Origin: Pseudolabrys sp.
GTDB lineage: Bacteria > Pseudomonadota > Alphaproteobacteria > Rhizobiales > Xanthobacteraceae
Length of the DNA stretch: 8,746 nucleotides
Direction of reading: 5' to 3'
Assembly: GCA_029945495.1 (NCBI GenBank)
Contig: JAQSCR010000390.1
Coordinates: 17,233 to 25,978, forward strand
The notes under the pieces: model-generated
What the model was told of the DNA's origin: nothing
Seen by the model: the letters and a program-made list of their open reading frames with translations, nothing else
The model's database searches: none
Program-made: the position numbers and the translations under genes
Shown: positions 1 to 7,641 of the stretch, piece by piece
Layout: every line of letters begins with the position of its first letter
How positions within the stretch are numbered: the first letter of the stretch is position 1

Positions 1-1
1 G

Positions 2-685
2 GTGAAGCAGATCGCGCGCCGTAACGGCTATCTGGCGACCTTCATGTGCCGGCCGGCATTGCCGAACATGATGTCGAGCGGCTGGCATCTGCATCAGTCG
101 CTGATCGAATCAAAGTCGAAGCGCAACGCCTTCGTCGATCCGGATGGGCTGTCGACCCTCGGGAGCTATTATCTCGGCGGGTTGCTGGCGCATGCGCGTG
201 CGGCCGCCGCCTTCACCACGCCGACCGTCAACGGCTACAAGCGCTACCGCTCCTATTCGCTGGCGCCCGACCGCGCCATCTGGGGCCGCGACAATCGCGG
301 CGTGATGATGCGGGTGATGGGCCAGCCGGGCGATGCCGCCACGCACCTGGAAAATCGCGTCGGCGAGCCGGCCGCTAATCCTTATCTTTACATCGCGTCG
401 CAGATCTACGCCGGGCTCGACGGCATCGCCCGGCGCATCGAGCCGGGGCCTTCCGCCGATACGCCCTACGAGACGGCGGCGGCGCTGCTGCCGGCCTCGC
501 TCGGCGACGCGGTGACGGCGCTGCGCGCCGACGACGTCTTCCGCGCCGGTTTCGGCGGCGCCTTTCTCGACTATTACGCGCACATCAAACAAGCCGAGTT
601 CGCGCGCTACACCAAAGACTCGCACGAGCCGGACGAAGGTACCGTCACCGCCTGGGAACAGAAAGAATATCTGGATTTGTTTTAA
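2..685 (+). CDS. Glutamine synthetase family protein, C-terminal part (5' truncated by window edge)
   Basis: This is the last 227 residues of a glutamine synthetase catalytic domain. The family joins ammonia or an amine to the gamma-carboxyl of glutamate using ATP, in the cytoplasm. Visible landmarks, counted from the first complete codon, are the ammonia/glutamate-site motif SGWHLHQSL at 26-34, the ATP/glutamate-binding block starting NGYKRYR at 77 and ending GRDNRG at 100, and the metal-binding segment HLENRVGEPAANPYL at 115-129. Full-length members are about 450 residues, so roughly half is missing to the left. The GTG at position 2 is only the first codon in frame and is not a credible start. 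The ENR/GEPAANPYLY wording departs from classic nitrogen-assimilation GlnA and fits the GlnA-like/type III members of alphaproteobacteria, some of which gamma-glutamylate amines. The exact substrate cannot be told. Its TAA stop overlaps the ATG of the next gene by one base. Confidence 0.9.
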   Translation: MKQIARRNGYLATFMCRPALPNMMSSGWHLHQSLIESKSKRNAFVDPDGLSTLGSYYLGGLLAHARAAAAFTTPTVNGYKRYRSYSLAPDRAIWGRDNRGVMMRVMGQPGDAATHLENRVGEPAANPYLYIASQIYAGLDGIARRIEPGPSADTPYETAAALLPASLGDAVTALRADDVFRAGFGGAFLDYYAHIKQAEFARYTKDSHEPDEGTVTAWEQKEYLDLF

Positions 686-1584
686 TGCAGTACGCAACGA
701 CGCACGACAACGTGAAACTCTATTACGAGGAAACCGGATCGGGCACGCCGATCCTGTTCGTGCACGAATTCGCCTCCGACCATCGCGGCTGGGAGCCGCA
801 GATGCGCGAATTCGGCAAGCGCCATCGCTGCATCGCCTATTCCGCGCGCGGCTACACGCCGTCCGATGTGCCGGCCGATCCGAAGGCCTATTCCTATCTG
901 CATGTGATGCGCGATTGCGTCGCCATGCTCGACCATCTCGGCATCGAGCGCGCGCATCTCGTCGGCCTGTCGATGGGCGGCTATACCGCCTTGCAGGTGG
1001 CGCTCAACCATCCCGGCCGGGTGCGCTCGCTGGTGCTGGCCGGCACCGGCTCGGGCTTCGAGCGCGACTATGTCGCCGAGCACCACAAGAGTTCGCGCGC
1101 GGTCGCCGATCTGTACGAGCGCGAAGGCTCAACCCGCGTCGCCGAGACCTATGGCCACGGCCCGAGCCGCATTCCGTTCCTGATCAAGGATCCACGCGGC
1201 TTTCTTGAGTTTCAGCGCCGCTTCGGCGAGCACGACGCGCAAGGATCAGCCAATACCATGCGCGGCTTTCAGGGCGCGCGGCCGTCGCTGCTGCAATTCG
1301 AGGATGCGATCCGCAAGCTGACGGTCCCGGCACTGATCGTGGTCGGCGACGAGGACGAGCGCTGCATCGAATCGAGCCTGTTTTTGAAAAATGCCATCGC
1401 CGCCGCCGGCCTGGTGATGTTTCCCAAGACCGGCCACGTGGTGAACCTGGAGGAGCCGGACCTGTTCAATGCCGTCACCGCCGATTTCCTCGGCCGCGTC
1501 GAAGCCGGCCGCTGGGGCGCGCGCGATCCGCGCTCGTTCGCACCCGATCCCTCGGTGCCGCCATGGAAGCGGGCCTCCCGATAG
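685..1584 (+). CDS. Alpha/beta fold hydrolase
   Basis: This is a 299-residue cytoplasmic alpha/beta hydrolase with no signal peptide. The nucleophile elbow GLSMGG at 94-99 puts the catalytic serine at 96. The acid is most likely Asp224, in the strand-end motif VVGDED (219-224), and the base is His251 in TGHVVNLEEP (249-258). The usual HG oxyanion motif after the third strand reads HEFA (27-30), a variant I recall from hydrolases of Bradyrhizobium relatives. The C-terminal tail from about 275 is Arg/Pro-rich and lies outside the fold. The ATG shares its A with the TAA of the glutamine synthetase gene and has only a weak purine stretch upstream, which suggests translational coupling. An esterase, amidase or C-C hydrolase role is possible. 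Neighbourhood with a GlnA-like enzyme suggests amine or amide metabolism, but that is inference. Confidence 0.88.
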   Translation: MQYATTHDNVKLYYEETGSGTPILFVHEFASDHRGWEPQMREFGKRHRCIAYSARGYTPSDVPADPKAYSYLHVMRDCVAMLDHLGIERAHLVGLSMGGYTALQVALNHPGRVRSLVLAGTGSGFERDYVAEHHKSSRAVADLYEREGSTRVAETYGHGPSRIPFLIKDPRGFLEFQRRFGEHDAQGSANTMRGFQGARPSLLQFEDAIRKLTVPALIVVGDEDERCIESSLFLKNAIAAAGLVMFPKTGHVVNLEEPDLFNAVTADFLGRVEAGRWGARDPRSFAPDPSVPPWKRASR

Positions 1585-1622
1585 CCGATCGTTCCTATCG
1601 CCGTTGGCTGATGAATCGGCTA
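1582..1622. repeat. 8-bp inverted repeat between hydrolase stop and exporter start
   Basis: TAGCCGAT (1582-1589) and ATCGGCTA (1615-1622) are perfect reverse complements separated by 25 bases. The left arm contains the TAG stop of the hydrolase, and the right arm ends ten bases before the exporter's ATG, where a ribosome binding site would sit. No T-run follows, so it is not a standard intrinsic terminator. It could be an operator or a translation-modulating hairpin, or chance. Confidence 0.4.
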
Positions 1623-1632
1623 CACGCGCGCG

Positions 1633-2853
1633 ATGGAAACGAAGCGCTCATCCTGGTTCATCCTCTGCCTGCTCGGCGTGCTCAGCGTCGTCGGCCCTTT
1701 CAGCATCGATATGTACCTGACGGCCTATTTGCAGGTCGCCAGCGACTTTGGCGTCCCCTCCAATGCCATTGCGCTGACGATCTCGGCCTATTTCATCGGC
1801 ATGGCCGGCGGCCAGTTGTTCTACGGGCCGCTGCTCGACCGCTTCGGGCGCAAGCCACCTTTGGCCGCGGGCCTATCGCTCTACATCGCCGCCTCTCTGG
1901 GCTGTGCGCTGTCGACCAGCGTGGAGATGCTGATAGCGATGCGTTTCCTGCAGGGCCTTGGCGGCTGCGGCGCACAAGTCGCCTCGCTTGCCATGGTGCG
2001 CGATTTCTTTCCGCCGAAGCAGCGCGCGAAAATCCTGTCGTCTCTGTTCCTGTTCATCGCCGTGTCGCCCTTGCTGGCGCCGACGATCGGCGGTTTCATT
2101 GTCGCCTCGTGGGGCTGGCGCGCTGTGTTCGTGGCACTGCTTCTGGTCGTCGGCTCTATCCTGACATTGATCTGGCTGCTGCTGCCTGAGGGCCACAAGG
2201 CCGATCGCGGCATTTCGCTCAGGTTCGGGCCGATCCTGAAGGAATACTCCACCATCGTGCGGCATCCGTGTTTCGCCACCTATGCGTTCGCCGGCGCCTT
2301 CTCGTTCTCGGGACTGTTTGCCTACGTCGCCGGCGCGCCGATTGTCTTCATGGACAATTTCCATCTCAGTGCCACCGCCTTTAGCAGCATCTTCGCGGTC
2401 GTGGCCTGCGGGCTGATCGGCGCCAGCCAGTTGAACGTGTTGCTGTTGAAGAAATTCAGCAGCGCCACTCTGTTCGCCGCTGTCCTATGCTTGCAGATCC
2501 TGGTGACGCTGAGCTTCGTCATCGGCACTTGGGCCGGCTGGTACGGCATAACCGCGACCGTGGTGTTCTTCTTCCTGACTTTGAGCTGCCTCGGCATTAC
2601 CTATCCGAACGCAGCGTCGATCGCGATGGCGCCCTTTGCCCGCAATACCGGCAGCGCCGCGGCGCTGCTGGGCTTCATCCAGTTGGGCCTGGGCGCAGCA
2701 ATCTCGTCCGGCGTCAGCTTCGTCAAGGCGAGCGGCAATTTGCCGATCGTCGGCATTCTTAGCGTTACCAGTATGCTCGCTGGCCTTGTGCTGCTGCTTG
2801 GCTGGCGGCGCGCGCAGGCCGCGATCGCCGCTGCGTCAACGCAGAATCATTAA
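1633..2853 (+). CDS. MFS drug exporter of the Bcr/CflA (DHA1) type
   Basis: This is a 406-residue inner-membrane transporter with about 12 hydrophobic helices (near 8-28, 45-65, 75-94, 98-120, 135-157, 162-184, 213-235, 248-270, 278-298, 304-325, 338-362 and 371-391). Landmarks are the TM1 segment FSIDMYL (23-29) with an acidic Asp26, the MFS motif A region GQLFYGPLLDRFGRKP (60-75) between TM2 and TM3, RFLQGLGG (104-111) in TM4, and the antiporter motif C SPLLAPTIGG (145-154) in TM5. These match the Bcr/CflA family, which exports drugs such as bicyclomycin or chloramphenicol, or sulfonamides, in exchange for protons. The usual Pro in the TM1 MYLPA motif is Thr30 here. The true substrate is unknown. 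ATG at 1633 gives a normal short cytoplasmic N-terminus, but no clear Shine-Dalgarno precedes it. It lies 48 bases after the hydrolase, so co-transcription is possible. Its TAA overlaps the 3' end of the convergent AraC regulator. Confidence 0.88.
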   Translation: METKRSSWFILCLLGVLSVVGPFSIDMYLTAYLQVASDFGVPSNAIALTISAYFIGMAGGQLFYGPLLDRFGRKPPLAAGLSLYIAASLGCALSTSVEMLIAMRFLQGLGGCGAQVASLAMVRDFFPPKQRAKILSSLFLFIAVSPLLAPTIGGFIVASWGWRAVFVALLLVVGSILTLIWLLLPEGHKADRGISLRFGPILKEYSTIVRHPCFATYAFAGAFSFSGLFAYVAGAPIVFMDNFHLSATAFSSIFAVVACGLIGASQLNVLLLKKFSSATLFAAVLCLQILVTLSFVIGTWAGWYGITATVVFFFLTLSCLGITYPNAASIAMAPFARNTGSAAALLGFIQLGLGAAISSGVSFVKASGNLPIVGILSVTSMLAGLVLLLGWRRAQAAIAAASTQNH

Positions 2854-3770
2854 GCCGCCACGGCCCGGCCACGGTTGTACCGCCGTGGCGAGCAGCCCAT
2901 GACGCGCTTGAAGGCGGTGCTGAAGGCGCTTTCGGATTCGTAGCCGAGCGACAAGGCAATGGCGGAAACGGAATCGGCGGAATTCGCCAGCCTGTCGCCG
3001 GCCAACAGCATGCGCCAGCGCGTCAGATAATCCATTGGCGAGGCGCCAACGGTCTCCTTGAATTTCAGCGCGAAACTGGAGCGCGACATGCCGGCGCGCT
3101 CGGCCAATTCCTGCAAGGTCCAGGCATAGCCCGGCGCTTCGTGCATGGCATTCATTGCGGCGCTCATTTGTTTGTCGGCCAGCGCGAACAGCCAGCCGAC
3201 GCAGGCTTTCGATCCGTCTGCTAGATGCAGCCGCAGCGCCTGAACCAGAATCATATAAGCGAGGTGCTGCACGATCAGGCCGCCGCCCGGCTGCGGCGCG
3301 CGCAACTCCTGCATCATTTTCTCGACCGACCAGCGCAATGCCGCCTGACTGGTTTCGTCGCGGATCAACACGACCGGCGACAGCATCTGCAACAAAATGT
3401 CGGCATGGTCGCCGGCGATGACAAAGCGGCTGCTCACCAGCGTGAAGTCGCCACCGCCATTGATGGTCGCGATGCCGCCCGCGCGTGCGCTGGAAAAAAC
3501 CGTGCCGGCGGCGACGGGAGTGACGGCGAGGTCGCTGGCGAGGCGGAACGGCCGCGCGCTCGGCAGCAAAAAGCAGTCTCCGGTTTCAAGGCGCAGCGGA
3601 TGGCTTAAGCCGTCGACCTCTAGCCAGCACGCGCCCGACACCACGGCGCCGGTCTTGATGCCTTCCTGCTGACCCGGGAACTGGATGGCCCAGTCGCCAC
3701 CGGCATCAAAGCCGGCGGCCAGATAGTTTTGCGGCTTCAGCAGCGACAGCACGTTGGAAAGGGGATCCAT
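2850..3770 (-). CDS. AraC-family transcriptional regulator with cupin-type sensor domain
   Basis: This is a 306-residue DNA-binding regulator. The N-terminal part (about 5-195) resembles the AraC-binding cupin (Cupin_6 type), with a characteristic strand-turn LETGDCFLLPSARPFRL at 61-77. The C-terminal HTH_18 domain has a first helix-turn-helix at about 217-240 (WTLQELAERAGMSRSSFALKF) and a second at about 266-290, with the signature AIALSLGYESESAFSTAFKR (270-289). It ends SPRRYNR, as is typical. The start at 3770 (ATG on the minus strand) has a GGAAGAG-like ribosome site just upstream. It diverges from the NmrA-like gene and converges with the exporter, so it probably controls one or both and perhaps itself. 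The effector is unknown; cupin-type members often sense small organic molecules. Confidence 0.9.
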   Translation of the reverse strand: MDPLSNVLSLLKPQNYLAAGFDAGGDWAIQFPGQQEGIKTGAVVSGACWLEVDGLSHPLRLETGDCFLLPSARPFRLASDLAVTPVAAGTVFSSARAGGIATINGGGDFTLVSSRFVIAGDHADILLQMLSPVVLIRDETSQAALRWSVEKMMQELRAPQPGGGLIVQHLAYMILVQALRLHLADGSKACVGWLFALADKQMSAAMNAMHEAPGYAWTLQELAERAGMSRSSFALKFKETVGASPMDYLTRWRMLLAGDRLANSADSVSAIALSLGYESESAFSTAFKRVMGCSPRRYNRGRAVAA

Positions 3771-3891
3771 GGCGCTCTTCCGGACGATTGCGAAGATAAC
3801 ATGGACTTTACAGCATAGATCGTCTCACGACGAAAGCCTATCCCATCCTCATGCGGTCGCGCCGCGCGGCCTGAAACAATGAGGACTGCTA
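3771..3891. promoter_or_regulatory. Divergent promoter region between AraC regulator and NmrA-like gene
   Basis: This 121-base gap must hold both start regions. It contains a perfect 5-bp inverted repeat TCGTC-TCAC-GACGA at 3820-3833, next to a locally AT-richer stretch (3792-3820). That is a plausible site for regulator binding, although AraC proteins more often use direct repeats. I could not find a convincing sigma70 -35/-10 pair on either strand. Confidence 0.5.
3881..3885 (+). promoter_or_regulatory. Ribosome binding site of the NmrA-like gene
   Basis: GAGGA ends six bases before the ATG at 3892. It is a good Shine-Dalgarno at normal spacing and fixes the start of the NmrA-like gene. 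Confidence 0.75.
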
Positions 3892-4779
3892 ATGATCGTC
3901 GTCACCGCGCCCACCAGTTCCATCGGCCGCCAGGTCGTCGATAACCTGCTCGCCGCCGGCGAAACCGTCCGCGTCATCGCGCGCGATCCGTCGCGGCTTG
4001 CCGCGCATGTCCGTGATCGTGTCGACGTCGTGCAGGGATCGCACGGCGACGCCGATGTCGTGAACAAGGCCTTCGCCGGCGCCGACGCGGTGTTCTGGTT
4101 GCCGCCGCCGGACCCGCGCGCCGCGAGCGTCGATGCGGCCTATCTTGATTTCACGCGGCCTGCCTGCGCCGCGTTCAAGAGCGCCGGCGTCAAGCGCGTC
4201 GTCGGCATTTCGGCGCTAGGCCGCGGCACCGCGGTCGCCGATAAGGCCGGCCTCGTCACCGCATCGCTCAAGATGGATGATCTGATCGCGAGCAGCGGCG
4301 TCAACCACCGCGCACTGACCATGCCGTCCTTCATGGACAACCTTTTGCGTCAGGTCGCGGCGATCAAAACCCAAGGCCTGTTCTTCTCGCCGGTCGCCGG
4401 AGACCGCAAGTCGCCGACCTGCTCGACAGGCGACATCGCCGCCGCCGCCACCAGGTTGCTGATCGATCCGTCGTGGAGCGGCAACGGCCACGCCGCCGTG
4501 CTTGGTCCGGAAGACCTGTCGTTCGACGATATGGCGGAGATCATGTCCGAGGTGCTCGGCAAGCCAATCCGCTTCCAGCAGATTTCCGACGAAGCGTTCA
4601 AGGCGCGGTTGCTCGGCTTCGACACGTCCGAAGCGATGGCGCAAGCGACGCTCGACATGATGGTGGCGAAGAACAACGGCCTCGACAACGCCGAGCCGCG
4701 CACGCCGCAGTCGTCAAGCCCGACCGGCTTCCGACAATGGTGCGAAGCGGTGCTGAAGCCGGCGGTCGATCGCGCATGA
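3892..4779 (+). CDS. NmrA-like NAD(P)-binding protein (atypical short-chain dehydrogenase fold)
   Basis: This 295-residue cytoplasmic protein has an N-terminal Rossmann fold. The first strand and loop, MIVVTAPTSSIGRQVV (1-16), align with the TGATGxIG motif of the NmrA/atypical SDR family, but two of the three glycines are replaced (Ala6, Ser9) and only Gly12 remains. Arg31 after the second strand (VIARDPSRL, 28-36) resembles NADP(H)-preferring members. KRVVGISALG (101-110), the Lys127 region and LTMPSFMDNLL (142-152) correspond to the VKRVV.ISS, K..E..L and LRP..FMEN landmarks. No catalytic YxxxK is evident, as in NmrA-type redox sensors and some quinone reductases. It diverges from the AraC regulator, a pairing that often means control by it. 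Its TGA stop (4777-4779) lies in the left arm of a palindromic repeat, so the last two or three residues may derive from that repeat. The enzymatic reaction, if any, is unknown. Confidence 0.85.
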   Translation: MIVVTAPTSSIGRQVVDNLLAAGETVRVIARDPSRLAAHVRDRVDVVQGSHGDADVVNKAFAGADAVFWLPPPDPRAASVDAAYLDFTRPACAAFKSAGVKRVVGISALGRGTAVADKAGLVTASLKMDDLIASSGVNHRALTMPSFMDNLLRQVAAIKTQGLFFSPVAGDRKSPTCSTGDIAAAATRLLIDPSWSGNGHAAVLGPEDLSFDDMAEIMSEVLGKPIRFQQISDEAFKARLLGFDTSEAMAQATLDMMVAKNNGLDNAEPRTPQSSSPTGFRQWCEAVLKPAVDRA

Positions 4780-4820
4780 TCCCGAAAAGTGACTACCGGT
4801 TTTCGGAAAAGATCATGCGC
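4772..4820. repeat. Palindromic intergenic repeat of Hyphomicrobiales type between convergent genes
   Basis: The outer arms GCGCATGATC (4772-4781) and GATCATGCGC (4811-4820) are perfect reverse complements. Directly inside, CCGAAAA (4782-4788) pairs with TTTTCGG (4800-4806), leaving an 11-base loop and a one-sided AAAA bulge (4807-4810). From memory, near-identical elements (GATCCCGAAAAGTG..ACCGGTTTTCGG) are scattered in many copies through Bradyrhizobium and related genomes, usually between genes. The tail after it (about 4821-4840, CAAA/AAGCCTAAA-like) also resembles the usual extension of that family. It holds the TGA of the NmrA-like gene and ends 14 bases before the gyrB stop. It can fold on both strands, so it may act as a bidirectional transcription end or 3' mRNA stabiliser. 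That role is inference. Confidence 0.8.
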
Positions 4821-4834
4821 AAATCAAACGAAGC

Positions 4835-7273
<2,439 letters not shown>

Positions 7274-7281
7274 GGACTGCA

Positions 7282-7286
7282 CCTTC
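7282..7286 (-). promoter_or_regulatory. Ribosome binding site deciding the gyrB start
   Basis: On the minus strand GAAGG lies eight bases before the ATG at 7273. It overlaps the alternative TTG codon (7286-7288), which itself has no good Shine-Dalgarno, so the ATG is the likelier start. Confidence 0.7.
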
Positions 7287-7360
7287 AAACGGGCGTGTAA
7301 AATGAATCAGAATGTGGGTTGGGTGTGCCACGAAAAATGACTCGCGTACAGCGCAAAGTC

Positions 7361-7400
7361 ATCGCATTTAATATGTTGATTTATAAGCCTTTTTTAAAGG
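7361..7400. promoter_or_regulatory. AT-rich island, probable promoter zone of gyrB
   Basis: Only 10 of 40 bases are G or C here, in sharp contrast to the GC-rich surroundings. It includes the inverted repeat GCCTTT-TTT-AAAGGC (7387-7401) and AT hexamers such as TATTAA on the minus strand. It lies about 90-130 bases before the gyrB ATG, fitting a promoter with a leader. I could not assign a confident -35/-10 pair, and it might serve the ClC gene as well. Confidence 0.4.
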
Positions 7401-7499
7401 CGTCCAGGGGTAAAAAACAGTCCTTTTTGAGCCCTTCCGGCGGCTGTTTTCAGGCCCGCTATGACCGCCGCCGCGGACCGTCTATGGCGTGCGAACGCG

Positions 7500-7544
7500 G
7501 CTGACGTGAAAGGCCGAATTCGGCGCTTGCGTGTCGCCGTCAGC
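7500..7544. repeat. Nested palindrome in the gyrB-ClC intergenic region
   Basis: GCTGACG (7500-7506) and CGTCAGC (7538-7544) form a perfect 7-bp inverted repeat. Inside, slightly off-centre, is the perfect 12-bp palindrome GCCGAATTCGGC (7513-7524). This may be a dyad operator or an RNA structure in the ClC leader. No family is recognised. Confidence 0.5.
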
Positions 7545-7557
7545 TGGCCTCTAAGCA

Positions 7558-7595
7558 AGGCTTGCATCCGTCTACGCCGGATAATTCGCAAGCCT
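7558..7595 (+). other. Strong bulged hairpin in the ClC gene leader
   Basis: AGGCTTGC (7558-7565) pairs with GCAAGCCT (7588-7595), and ATCCG (7566-7570) pairs with CGGAT (7578-7582). This gives a 13-bp stem with a 7-base loop (7571-7577) and a one-sided five-base bulge AATTC (7583-7587). The 3' arm is part of the first 13-bp tandem repeat. The third repeat also carries GCAAGCCT (7614-7621), so alternative pairing is possible. No T-run follows, so it is not a standard terminator. Confidence 0.55.
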
Positions 7596-7640
7596 GATTC
7601 CCAAGCCTGATTCGCAAGCCTGATTTCCAAGCCTGAGTCC
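7589..7640 (+). repeat. Four tandem 13-bp repeats abutting the ClC start codon
   Basis: The units start at 7589, 7602, 7615 and 7628 and read CAAGCCTGATTCC, CAAGCCTGATTCG, CAAGCCTGATTTC and CAAGCCTGAGTCC. The last unit ends one base before the ATG at 7642. The core CAAGCCTGA is invariant, and variation is confined to the last four bases. In the ClC frame the third unit supplies a TGA at 7621-7623, so the array is untranslated leader. Confidence 0.9.
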
Positions 7641-7641
7641 C

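Noticed and set aside
110..697. 195-codon minus-strand frame over the glutamine synthetase gene
   Set aside because: Arg/Gly/Val-rich shadow translation opposite a conserved catalytic domain.
7274..7288. Five-residue longer GyrB starting at TTG 7288
   Set aside because: The TTG has no ribosome site of its own, while ATG 7273 has GAAGG at eight bases and gives an ordinary N-terminus.
7414..7450. Intrinsic terminator formed by AAAACAG and CTGTTTT
   Set aside because: The stem is AT-rich with a 23-base loop, and the T-run belongs to the stem itself, so a functional terminator is doubtful.
7319..7504. Small plus-strand ORF (61 codons) in the gyrB-ClC gap
   Set aside because: No ribosome site, low-complexity basic composition, and it crosses the AT-rich promoter-like zone.
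7589..7640. CRISPR-like array
   Set aside because: Units are 13 bp and directly contiguous with no spacers, and no cas genes are present.
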